A stretch of 10,123 bases of DNA from CAIWXH01 sp964555675 (GCA_964555675.1 CAZKTU010000237.1:1-10123), one strand, 5' to 3'; shown: positions 1 through 7,392, numbered from the stretch's first letter. Program-made: numbers and translations. The notes: a model not told the origin generated them from the sequence alone.

Positions 1-1598
<1,598 letters not shown>

Positions 1599-1631
1599 TG
1601 GTACACTCCAGCAAGGGGTAAGGGTTGGCGC

Positions 1632-1661
1632 ATCATAGCCCTGGGGGCGTGCCGCTGTCAA
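1632..1661 (-). promoter_or_regulatory. Near-consensus sigma70-type promoter of the D-aminoacylase gene
   Basis: Read on the minus strand: TTGACA (1661-1656), an 18-nt spacer, then TATGAT (1637-1632). This is a perfect -35 and a 5/6 -10. The -35 contains the TGA stop of the upstream serine-hydrolase gene. Predicted transcription starts near 1625, giving a ~27-nt leader that contains the GGAG ribosome site. The hexamers and spacing are read directly; activity is inferred. Confidence 0.55.
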
Positions 1662-2452
1662 GGGTGGGCGACAAGGGCCTGCGCCAGGCGCGCGATCGCC
1701 AGCAAGCCGGGGTTGTCGACGCTCCAGTCGACGCTGGGCAGGTCGGCGCAGAAGGCGGCGAGGACGAGCCGGCGGCCGTCGGGCGCGGTCAGGATGGCGG
1801 CGTCCGCCCGCAACTGCTCGATCGCGCCGGTCTTGCCGGCGTACTGCCAATCGGCGGGCAGCAGGCGCGGGATCGCGGCGCGGTCCTGCTGGGTCGCCAG
1901 CATGGCCAGGGTGAGCTCGGCCGCGGCGCCGTCGGGCAGCTGGCGCCGGGCGATGCGCGCGAGCAGCCCGGCCAGCTCGCGCGGGGTGGTCACGCCGAGG
2001 CCGAAGGGCAGGCTGGCCGGCGTGTCGGGCGCGAAGGCGCGCCGCAGCAGGCGCGTCTGGGCCAGCCCCAGGGCGGCGATCCCGGCGTTGATCGCCTCGA
2101 GGCCGAGCCGGTCGATCAGCATGTTGGTCGCGGTATTGTCCGAGAGGGCGGTCATCAGCACGCAGAGGTCGCGCACGCTGAGGGCCAGGCCGGCGCTGAG
2201 CTCCTTCAAGACGCCGCTGCCCGGGGCCTTCACGGCCTCGCCGAGCGCGAGCGGCTCGTTCCAGTCGAGCCGGCCGCCGGCCGCCTCCAGGGCAACGTGG
2301 ACGAGCAGCGGCAGCTTGATCACACTGGCGGTGGCGACGCGCTCGTCGGCGCGATGGGCGATCAGCGCGTCGGTCTGAAGATCGTGGCAGACGAAGGCGA
2401 GCCGGCCGCCCGACTCGCGCTCGAGCTGCTGGGCGAACGCAAGAACGTCCAT
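1658..2452 (-). CDS. Class A beta-lactamase-fold serine hydrolase (penicillin-binding/DD-peptidase-like), probably cytoplasmic
   Basis: A 264-residue serine hydrolase of the class A beta-lactamase superfamily (beta-lactamase2 type). The three active-site elements are present at normal spacing: S43-V-I-K46 (nucleophile and general base), S104-D105-N106 and K207-T208-G209, the last within YAGKTGAI. The omega-loop segment before VTTPREL lacks ExxLN, so the deacylating Glu166 of true class A beta-lactamases appears absent. The N-terminus (MDVLAFAQQLERES) shows no signal peptide or lipobox. An intracellular esterase, amidase or D-amino-acid peptidase is therefore at least as likely as antibiotic resistance. 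The ATG at 2452 is preferred over an upstream TTG at 2491 because GGGAG lies at 2460-2464, 7 nt upstream. The D-aminoacylase gene follows 59 bp downstream on the same strand, so a role on D-amino-acid or N-acyl compounds is plausible but inferred. Confidence 0.88.
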   Translation of the reverse strand: MDVLAFAQQLERESGGRLAFVCHDLQTDALIAHRADERVATASVIKLPLLVHVALEAAGGRLDWNEPLALGEAVKAPGSGVLKELSAGLALSVRDLCVLMTALSDNTATNMLIDRLGLEAINAGIAALGLAQTRLLRRAFAPDTPASLPFGLGVTTPRELAGLLARIARRQLPDGAAAELTLAMLATQQDRAAIPRLLPADWQYAGKTGAIEQLRADAAILTAPDGRRLVLAAFCADLPSVDWSVDNPGLLAIARLAQALVAHP

Positions 2453-2509
2453 CGTAATGCTCCCGCAGGCGCGTCGCGAGGGCGAGCGCAAGGATCAAGT
2501 ACCGTCGAA

Positions 2510-2518
2510 ACTATAACA
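2510..2518 (-). promoter_or_regulatory. Candidate extended -10 promoter for the serine-hydrolase gene
   Basis: On the minus strand TGTTATAGT (2518-2510) is an extended -10 (TG, one base, TATAGT), 5/6 to TATAAT. No good -35 lies 17 nt upstream (GCGCGG), as is common for extended -10 promoters. The predicted start near 2503 leaves a ~50-nt leader before the ATG at 2452. It sits in a locally AT-richer patch of the divergent region. Confidence 0.4.
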
Positions 2519-2580
2519 GAGGCTTCCTCAACCCGCGCAGGCCGGCGCCACGGCTGCGGCTTTGCGTCAGACATGGCCGA

Positions 2581-2601
2581 CTCGCGCTATACTTGCGCGA
2601 G
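2581..2601 (+). promoter_or_regulatory. Inverted repeat enclosing a -10 box: candidate promoter/operator of the amidohydrolase operon
   Basis: CTCGCGC (2581-2587) and GCGCGAG (2595-2601) form a perfect 7-bp inverted repeat around TATACTT. The 7-nt centre contains the -10-like hexamer TATACT (2588-2593, 5/6 match). The -35 is weak: TTGCGT at 2562 gives a 20-nt spacer. A start near 2600 would leave a ~29-nt leader containing GAGG (2617-2620) before the ATG at 2629. A repressor bound here would occlude the promoter; no regulator gene lies in the window. Confidence 0.45.
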
Positions 2602-2628
2602 CACCGGTCTACCAGCGAGGCACCGCCT

Positions 2629-3672
2629 ATGGAACTGCAGCGCTACCTCCCGCAGCCCGCCCTCGTCACCCGCAGCACTCTGATCGAGCGCCCACGCTTC
2701 CCGGTGATCGACGCCCATAATCATCTGGGGCCGTTCGGGGGCGGCTGGGACACGCGCCCCCCGGCCGCGCTGCTGGAGGCTATGGACGCCGCCAATGTGC
2801 GCCTGTACGTCGACCTCGACGGCGGCTGGGGCGAGGCGATCCTGCAGGCGCGCCTCGAGCGCTTCAAGGCCGCCGCCCCCGAGCGCTTCATGGTCTTCGG
2901 CGGGGTCGACTGGGCCCGCTGGCCCGAGCACGGCGATGACTTCGGCACCTGGGCCGCCGAACGGCTGCGGGTGCAACAGGCCTGGGGCGCCGAGGGCCTC
3001 AAGATCTGGAAGCCCTTCGGCCTGCACGTGCGCGACCAGCACGGCGCCCTGGTCGCCGTCGACGACGAGCGGCTCGACCCGCTCTGGGCGACCGCCGGCG
3101 AGCTCCGCCTGCCGGTAATGATCCACGTCGCCGACCCGGTCGCCTTCTTCACGCCGCTCGATGCCCATAACGAGCGCTGGGAGGAGCTGGCGGCCCACCC
3201 CGACTGGCACTTCCCCAGCCCGCCCTTCCCGCCCTTCTTGAGCATCCTCGAGGCCCTGGCCCGCCTGGTCGCGCGCCACCCGGCCACGACCTTCATCGGC
3301 GCCCATGTCGGCTGCTACGCCGAGAACCTGGACTGGGTCAGCGCGCTGCTCGAGCGCTGCCCGAACTTTTATGTCGACATCAGCGCCCGCATCGGCGAGC
3401 TCGGGCGTCAGCCCTACAGCGCCCGCCGCTTCTTCCTGCGCCACGCCGAGCGCATCCTGTTCGGCACCGACGCCGGCCCCGACCTCGCCACCTACAGGCG
3501 CTACTACCGCTTCCTCGAGAGCGACGACGAATACTTCAGCTACGACGGCAACGACCCGCCGGGCCAGGGGCGCTGGCGTATCTATGGCCTGCACCTGCCC
3601 GAGCCGGTGCTCGAACAGATCTACTACCGCAACGCCGAGCGCGTGCTCGGCCTGAGGCCAGGCGCCGCCTGA
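2629..3672 (+). CDS. Amidohydrolase-2 family metal-dependent hydrolase (PF04909-type TIM barrel)
   Basis: A 347-residue cytoplasmic TIM-barrel enzyme of the amidohydrolase-2 group, which includes metal-dependent hydrolases and non-oxidative decarboxylases. Visible motifs: the metal-binding strand VIDAHNHLG (H30, H32), the barrel strand GLKIWKPFGL, MIHVADP (H166), FIGAHVGCYAENLDW (H226), YVDISARIGELG, and the catalytic-Asp strand ILFGTDAG (D281). The C-terminus (IYYRNAERVLGL) is the typical closing helix. The ATG at 2629 is chosen over a TTG at 2593 because GAGG at 2617-2620 lies 8 nt upstream and homologues begin just before the HxH strand. It is the first gene of an operon, with the SIS-domain gene starting 17 nt after its stop. 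The substrate cannot be read from sequence. The context of a sugar-phosphate isomerase and a sugar kinase suggests a sugar-derived lactone, amide or acid. Confidence 0.88.
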   Translation: MELQRYLPQPALVTRSTLIERPRFPVIDAHNHLGPFGGGWDTRPPAALLEAMDAANVRLYVDLDGGWGEAILQARLERFKAAAPERFMVFGGVDWARWPEHGDDFGTWAAERLRVQQAWGAEGLKIWKPFGLHVRDQHGALVAVDDERLDPLWATAGELRLPVMIHVADPVAFFTPLDAHNERWEELAAHPDWHFPSPPFPPFLSILEALARLVARHPATTFIGAHVGCYAENLDWVSALLERCPNFYVDISARIGELGRQPYSARRFFLRHAERILFGTDAGPDLATYRRYYRFLESDDEYFSYDGNDPPGQGRWRIYGLHLPEPVLEQIYYRNAERVLGLRPGAA

Positions 3673-3689
3673 GCCCTGGAGAAAGCACC

Positions 3690-4721
3690 ATGGAGAGCAG
3701 CGGGGTGTATACCCGGCACGAGATTGCGAGCCAGCCCGAGGCCTGGGGCGCGACCCTGAGCGCGCTCGCCGAGCAGCAGGCCGCCCTCGGCGACTTCTTC
3801 CGGGCCGGGGCCTTCGACTCGGTGATCTTCACCGGCTGCGGCTCGACCTACTACCTGGCCATGGCCGCCGCCGCGGTCGTGCAAGAGCTCTGCGGCCTGC
3901 CCGCCCGCGGCCTGCCCGCCTCGGAGCTATGGCTCGACCTGGCGGCCGCCGCCCGCGTGGGCCACAAGCCCCTGCTGGTCGCCGTCAGTCGCTCGGGCGC
4001 CACCAGCGAGACCCTGCGGGCCTGCGCCGGTTTCCAGGCCGCCGGCGGAGCTCTGCTCACCCTCTCGTGCTACCCCGAGCAGCCCCTGGCGACCCTTGGC
4101 GAGCACAACCTGGTCTTGCCGGCCGGCCAGGAGCAGAGCATCGCCCAGACGCGGGCCTTCTCGACGCTCTATCTGGCCACGCTGTTCGCCGCCGCCACCT
4201 GGGCCGGCCGCGACGACCTGCTGACCGCCCTGGAGGGCCTGCCCGCCGCCGGGCGACGCGCCCTGAGCGCCGGCGCCGAGCTGGCCCAGTCCCTCGGGGC
4301 CGACCAGAGCATCGACCGCATGTATCTGCTCGGCTCGGGCACGCGCTACGCCCTGGCCTGCGAGCTGAGCCTCAAGCTGAAGGAGATGTCGCTGACCCAC
4401 AGCGAGCCCTTCCATGTGCTCGAGTTTCGCCACGGCCCCAAGTCGATGGTCACCCCGAGCACCCTGATCGTCGCCCTGCGCTCAGAGCAGCGGCGCGCCC
4501 ACGAGCAGGCGGTGCTCGACGAGCTGCGGGCCCAGGGCGGGCGGGTCCTGACCATCGCCGAGGACGAGGCCGAGATCGCCTTCGCCTCGGGCCTGCCCGA
4601 GGTGCTGCGCGGGCCGCTCTACCTGCCGCCCGGGCACCAGCTGGCCTTCGAGCGCGCCGTCGCCCAGGGCCTCGACCCGGACCACCCGCGCAACCTCGAT
4701 GCGGTCGTGCGCTTGCAGTAG
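3690..4721 (+). CDS. Two-domain SIS sugar-phosphate isomerase/deaminase (GlmS-isomerase, AgaS or FrlB-like)
   Basis: A 343-residue protein with two tandem SIS (sugar isomerase) domains and no glutamine amidotransferase domain. SIS domain 1 (about 35-170) has FTGCGSTYYLAMAAA and the phosphosugar-binding SRSGATSET (100-108). SIS domain 2 (about 195-330) has YLLGSGTRYALACE and LKLKEMSLTHSEPF, where E232 matches the catalytic KLKE glutamate of GlmS-type isomerases, then EFRHGPKSM. The end, GLDPDHPRNLDAVVRLQ, is typical of GlmS/AgaS/FrlB relatives. The likely reaction is isomerisation with deamination of an amino-sugar 6-phosphate, or deglycation of a fructosamine 6-phosphate, in the cytoplasm. 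GGAG at 3678-3681 lies 8 nt before the ATG. It sits 17 nt after the amidohydrolase and, if the N gap is spurious, 33 nt before the PfkB kinase. The family is certain; the substrate is not. Confidence 0.9.
   Translation: MESSGVYTRHEIASQPEAWGATLSALAEQQAALGDFFRAGAFDSVIFTGCGSTYYLAMAAAAVVQELCGLPARGLPASELWLDLAAAARVGHKPLLVAVSRSGATSETLRACAGFQAAGGALLTLSCYPEQPLATLGEHNLVLPAGQEQSIAQTRAFSTLYLATLFAAATWAGRDDLLTALEGLPAAGRRALSAGAELAQSLGADQSIDRMYLLGSGTRYALACELSLKLKEMSLTHSEPFHVLEFRHGPKSMVTPSTLIVALRSEQRRAHEQAVLDELRAQGGRVLTIAEDEAEIAFASGLPEVLRGPLYLPPGHQLAFERAVAQGLDPDHPRNLDAVVRLQ
4667..4721 (+). repeat. 55-bp direct repeat, left copy (3' end of the SIS gene)
   Basis: These 55 bases encode the last 17 residues of the SIS protein and its TAG stop. 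They recur without mismatch at 4822-4876, immediately after the N gap. The copy ends exactly at the first N. This is the pattern of two assembly contigs sharing a terminal overlap, not a biological repeat. Confidence 0.95.
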
Positions 4722-4821
4722 NNNNNNNNNNNNNNNNNNNNNNNNNNNNNNNNNNNNNNNNNNNNNNNNNNNNNNNNNNNNNNNNNNNNNNNNNNNNNNN
4801 NNNNNNNNNNNNNNNNNNNNN
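4722..4821. other. Assembly gap (100 N), probably spurious
   Basis: Exactly 100 undetermined bases, the conventional placeholder for a gap of unknown size. Both flanks carry the same 55 bp, so the contigs most likely overlap and nothing is missing. Merging them removes the gap plus one 55-bp copy, joining the SIS stop codon directly to position 4877. Confidence 0.95.
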
Positions 4822-4876
4822 GGGCCTCGACCCGGACCACCCGCGCAACCTCGATGCGGTCGTGCGCTTGCAGTAG
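4822..4876 (+). repeat. 55-bp direct repeat, right copy (duplicate tail of the SIS gene)
   Basis: Identical to 4667-4721, beginning at the first base after the Ns and ending with the same TAG. It should not be annotated as a separate gene fragment. The unique sequence after it (4877-4909) is the true 33-nt spacer to the kinase gene. Confidence 0.95.
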
Positions 4877-4909
4877 GTCGGCAAGGTTTCAGGCCGGAGG
4901 AGTGCGACA

Positions 4910-5851
4910 GTGGCGAGCTTTGATGTGCTGGTGGTCGGCGAGCTGAACGCCGACCTGATCCTGCAGGGCGACGTGGCCCCGGCCTTCGGGCAGGTCGAGC
5001 AGCTGGTCGAGGATGCGACCCTGACCACGGGCAGCTCCTCGGCCATCCTGGCCTGTGGCCTGGCGCGCCTGGGGCTGCGGGTGGCCTTCGCCGGCTTGGT
5101 CGGCGACGACGCGCTCGGCCGCTTTATGTGCGAGGCGCTGACCGCGCGCGGCGTCGATGTGACCGGGGTGCGGGTCGACCCTACGGTCAAGACCGGGCTG
5201 AGCGTGATCCTCTCGCGCGGCGATGACCGGGCCATCCTCACCTACGCGGGCTCGATCGCCGCCCTGCGCGACGAGCATATCGAGCGGTCCCTGCTCGGCC
5301 GGGCCCGCCATCTGCACCTGGGCGGCTACTTCCTGCTCGCCGGCCTGCGCCCCGCCGTGCCCGCGCTCTTCGCCGCGGCCCGTGCGCAGGGGCTCAGCGT
5401 CTCGCTCGACACCAACTACGACCCGGCCGAGGGCTGGGACGGGCTGGCGGAGGTGCTGCCGCACGTGGACATTCTGCTGCCCAATCAGACCGAGCTGCTG
5501 GCGATCGCGCAGCGCCTCGCGCCGCCGACCGACGGCGTGGCGCCCGATCTGGCGGCGAGCCTCGCGCTGCTGGCCGGTCGCGTCCCCAACTTGGTGGTCA
5601 AACGGGGCGCTGCGGGGGCGCTGGCGCGCCACGGCGAGCAGGTCGTCAGCGCCGCGTCGCCCCGGGTCGCGGTCGTCGACACCACGGGGGCGGGCGACAG
5701 CTTCGACGCAGGCTATCTGTACGGCTGGCTCGCCGGGTGGGCGCCCGAGCGCAGCCTGCGGCTGGCCTGTGTGTGCGGCGCGCTCTCGACGCGCGGGGCC
5801 GGCGGGGTCGCCGCCCAGGCCACCCTCGCCGAGGCCCTCGCGCTGCTCTGA
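4910..5851 (+). CDS. PfkB-family (ribokinase-like) carbohydrate kinase
   Basis: A 313-residue ATP-dependent sugar kinase of the PfkB/ribokinase family. Landmarks in order: N-terminal strand VLVVGELNADLIL with the substrate-binding N-A-D, the first signature region GSSSAILACGLARLG (41-55) followed by VAFAGLVGDD, a central SLDTNYDP, the NQTE motif (LLPNQTELL), and the second signature DTTGAGDSFDAGY, where D257 begins the motif and D263 is the catalytic base of GAGD. Length is normal for the family. The start is GTG at 4910, set by a strong GGAGGA at 4896-4901 with 8-nt spacing. It is the last gene of the amidohydrolase-SIS-kinase operon. Together with a SIS protein it could phosphorylate a ketose, amino sugar or fructosamine (compare FrlD/FrlB), but nothing in the sequence fixes the sugar. 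Confidence 0.92.
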   Translation: MASFDVLVVGELNADLILQGDVAPAFGQVEQLVEDATLTTGSSSAILACGLARLGLRVAFAGLVGDDALGRFMCEALTARGVDVTGVRVDPTVKTGLSVILSRGDDRAILTYAGSIAALRDEHIERSLLGRARHLHLGGYFLLAGLRPAVPALFAAARAQGLSVSLDTNYDPAEGWDGLAEVLPHVDILLPNQTELLAIAQRLAPPTDGVAPDLAASLALLAGRVPNLVVKRGAAGALARHGEQVVSAASPRVAVVDTTGAGDSFDAGYLYGWLAGWAPERSLRLACVCGALSTRGAGGVAAQATLAEALALL

Positions 5852-5905
5852 ATTGGCCCGGTGCCACGCCGACGGCCTGCGCACTGGTATTACAACGAGG
5901 GTTCC

Positions 5906-6059
5906 AACTTTTACCACGAAGACCACGAAGAACGCGAAGGCTTGAAGCCTGCCCTGCGCTAAAGCTGTGCGCCTGTGCCAAGCGAGCGGCTCGCAAGGAC
6001 TCGGCTTGGCACAGCTTCTCTCATCTCTTCGTGGCCTTCGTGTCCTTCGTGGTCAAATT
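5906..6059. repeat. Palindromic intergenic element with three CACGAAG units per arm (MITE/REP-like)
   Basis: The left arm (5913-5939) is three tandem 9-mers: ACCACGAAG, ACCACGAAG, AACGCGAAG. The right arm (6027-6053), read on the minus strand, is ACCACGAAG, GACACGAAG, GCCACGAAG. The 27-nt arms match at 22 positions in inverted orientation, and looser similarity extends out to 5906 and 6059. Between them lies a second, smaller inverted repeat (5962-6017). No coding potential is seen. The element fills most of the 299-bp gap between the convergent kinase and DUF6295-like genes. From memory, strings of this CACGAAG type recur in intergenic DNA of several bacterial phyla, but I know of no named family. 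It may be a non-autonomous mobile element or a structural/termination repeat. Confidence 0.75.
5962..6017. other. Inner hairpin of the palindromic element, possible bidirectional terminator
   Basis: TGTGCCAAGC (5974-5983) pairs perfectly with GCTTGGCACA (6004-6013). AAGCTGTGC (5962-5970) can instead pair with GCACAGCTT (6009-6017), so two alternative stems share 6009-6013. A small GCGAG/CTCGC stem (5982-5994) lies in the loop. Downstream on the plus strand the sequence is pyrimidine-rich but not a clean T run, so a terminator role for the kinase operon is tentative. Confidence 0.45.
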
Positions 6060-6115
6060 GACCGCGACCGGGGCCGGGCTGCGCCCCTCGTATGACCAGT
6101 CTTCCCTGGCGCTGG

Positions 6116-6144
6116 CAAGTACAAGAACCGAAGTTTGCGGTTCC
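6116..6144 (-). terminator. Weak candidate terminator after the DUF6295-like gene
   Basis: On the minus strand, shortly after the TAG at 6151, GAACCG (6143-6138) and CGGTTC (6130-6125) form a 6-bp stem with a 7-nt loop, plus one possible G-U pair. TTGTACTTG follows. The tail is only partly T-rich, so efficiency is doubtful. Confidence 0.35.
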
Positions 6145-6150
6145 GGCCTG

Positions 6151-6435
6151 CTACTCGCCCTGCGCGGCCGGCTCGAGGTAGCCCCCGGCATCGGCCCGCT
6201 CGAGCACGGCGTTGATCGCCGCGACCAGGGTGCGCGCCGCCTCGACGCTGAGCTCGACCCCCACCCGTGCGCCGGGGCCAAGGGCCTCGTTCACGAAGTC
6301 GATGTTCAGGGCGTGCTCGAAGGGCGCGTTGAAGGGGTGGTCGTACGAGACATTCGCCTCGGCCAGGGTGAACCAACCGCCCGCGCCCTTGCCGCTCCCC
6401 TCGATGCTCACCTGGGTAACAATCATCGTACACAT
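6151..6435 (-). CDS. Small conserved protein, DUF6295-like
   Basis: A 94-residue protein of unknown function. It begins MCTMIVTQVSIEGSG and contains GAGGWFTLAEANVSYDHP, then APFEHALNIDF (H41, D46), then GARVGVELSVEAARTL with a predicted amphipathic helix at the C-terminus. From memory this pattern (N-terminal MCT, GW-F, DHP, EH-LNIDF, ARV-VEL) matches DUF6295, frequent in actinobacteria; I cannot verify this by search. There is no signal peptide or membrane segment. The ATG at 6435 is supported by a full AGGAGG at 6442-6447, 6 nt upstream, suggesting strong translation. It lies 36 nt after the dienelactone-hydrolase gene and is probably co-transcribed with it. Cys2 would become N-terminal after Met removal, and D32, H33, H41 and D46 could bind a metal; both are inferences. 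Confidence 0.82.
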   Translation of the reverse strand: MCTMIVTQVSIEGSGKGAGGWFTLAEANVSYDHPFNAPFEHALNIDFVNEALGPGARVGVELSVEAARTLVAAINAVLERADAGGYLEPAAQGE

Positions 6436-6471
6436 GCTGGTCCTCCTCAGGCCCCGGCGGGGGCGGCTGCA

Positions 6472-7227
6472 TCAGGCAAGGTGGGTCTCCAGGAAGGTGA
6501 AGAGCTTCTTCCAGCCGTCGACGGCCTGCTCCTGGCGGTAGTTCGGCCGATCATAGTAGAAGAAGCCGTGCCCGGCCTTGGGGTACCTGTGGAACTCGTA
6601 GGACTTGCCGTGGCGCTTGAGGGCCGCCTCGAGCTCGTCCACGTGGGCCGGGGTGGGGTTCTGGTCCTCGTCGCCGAAGATGCCGAGCAGCGGGCAGGCC
6701 AGGTCGGCGGTGTAGTCGATCGGGGCGACGGGCTGCCTGGGGGTCAGATCCTGGGGGGCCATCACCACCCGGCCGCCCCAGCAGTCGACCACGGCGTCGA
6801 AGCCGGGCACCCGGCAGGCCGACAGAAAGGCGTGACGCCCGCCCGAGCAGGTGCCGAAGACGCCGACTTTGCCGCTGCAAAAGGGGAGGGCCCGCAGGTA
6901 GTGCAGCGCCCCGGCGATGTCGCCCACGACCTGCTCATCGGCCACGCCACCGGCGGCGCGCACCTTCACAGCCACGTCCTCGGGCGAGCCATGGCCGGCG
7001 CGGAAGTAGAGGTTGGGCGAGAAGGCCAGGTAGCCGTGATGGGCGAATTTGCGGGTGGCCTCGCGGTACCACTCGTCCCAGCCGGGCATGTGATGGATCA
7101 GGATGACGGCGGGGAACGGCCCGGGCCCAAGGGGGCGAGCGACATAGGCATTGATCAGGTCGCCCTGAAACCCCGGGTATACGACCGTCTCCGCGAGCAT
7201 GCCTTCGTACATGCCGGTCTCGTACAT
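6472..7227 (-). CDS. Dienelactone hydrolase family protein (Cys-Asp-His alpha/beta hydrolase)
   Basis: A 251-residue cytoplasmic alpha/beta hydrolase of the dienelactone hydrolase family, which opens lactone or ester bonds. Visible elements: the oxyanion strand PAVILIHHMPGWDEW (39-53), the nucleophile elbow GTCSGG with Cys127 in place of the usual Ser, the acid loop LLGIFGDEDQNPTP with probable acid Asp188, and His220 in KAGHGFFYYDRP. A Cys nucleophile is characteristic of true dienelactone hydrolases. The ATG at 7227 has AGAGGAG at 7236-7242 with 8-nt spacing; in-frame ATGs at codons 6 and 10 lack such a site. It is the first gene of a two-gene unit with the DUF6295-like protein. Chloroaromatic breakdown is not implied by context, since no other gene of that pathway is nearby; a carbohydrate or plant-derived ester or lactone is equally possible. 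Confidence 0.9.
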   Translation of the reverse strand: MYETGMYEGMLAETVVYPGFQGDLINAYVARPLGPGPFPAVILIHHMPGWDEWYREATRKFAHHGYLAFSPNLYFRAGHGSPEDVAVKVRAAGGVADEQVVGDIAGALHYLRALPFCSGKVGVFGTCSGGRHAFLSACRVPGFDAVVDCWGGRVVMAPQDLTPRQPVAPIDYTADLACPLLGIFGDEDQNPTPAHVDELEAALKRHGKSYEFHRYPKAGHGFFYYDRPNYRQEQAVDGWKKLFTFLETHLA

Positions 7228-7243
7228 GATTCGCGCTCCTCTA

Positions 7244-7265
7244 TGACGCCGGCCTCGCGGCGTCA
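7244..7265. promoter_or_regulatory. Perfect 8-bp inverted repeat beside the dienelactone-hydrolase ribosome site
   Basis: TGACGCCG (7244-7251), a 6-nt loop and CGGCGTCA (7258-7265) form a perfect stem. It ends 1 nt from the AGAGGAG ribosome site at 7236-7242 of the minus-strand gene. It could act as a DNA operator or as an mRNA hairpin next to the initiation site. Confidence 0.4.
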
Positions 7266-7392
7266 GATCGCTCGTCCACCCTTCGCGCTCTGCTGGTGGA
7301 CCTGGATGAGATTGGGATGGGCTCTATTCTAGCCGATCGCGCCGAGGGCCGCGACCCCGCTCGCGCAGCTCTCGTCTTGCGCGTCCACCACA

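Noticed and set aside
1658..2491. Calling the serine hydrolase an antibiotic-resistance beta-lactamase
   Set aside because: SxxK, SDN and KTG are shared by the whole superfamily. The ExxLN omega-loop motif and a secretion signal are both missing.
2593..2628. Upstream TTG start (2593) for the amidohydrolase
   Set aside because: It lies inside the candidate promoter/operator palindrome and has no ribosome site; the ATG at 2629 has GAGG 8 nt upstream.
2587..3594. A 335-codon minus-strand open frame opposite the amidohydrolase gene
   Set aside because: Low-complexity Ala/Gly/Val/Glu translation with no domain; the plus-strand frame has the metal-binding HxH and the catalytic Asp motifs.
4667..4876. 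A true tandem duplication of the SIS gene tail
   Set aside because: The copies are identical, end exactly at the N boundaries and are 55 bp long, all of which fit contig overlap better than a biological duplication.
4889..5926. A 345-codon minus-strand open frame opposite the PfkB gene
   Set aside because: The plus strand carries both PfkB signatures; the mirror frame shows no domain.
5913..6053. A CRISPR array or tandem-repeat locus based on the repeated CACGAAG units
   Set aside because: The units are only 9 bp, directly adjacent without spacers, three per arm, and in inverted orientation between arms. That is a palindromic element, not an array.
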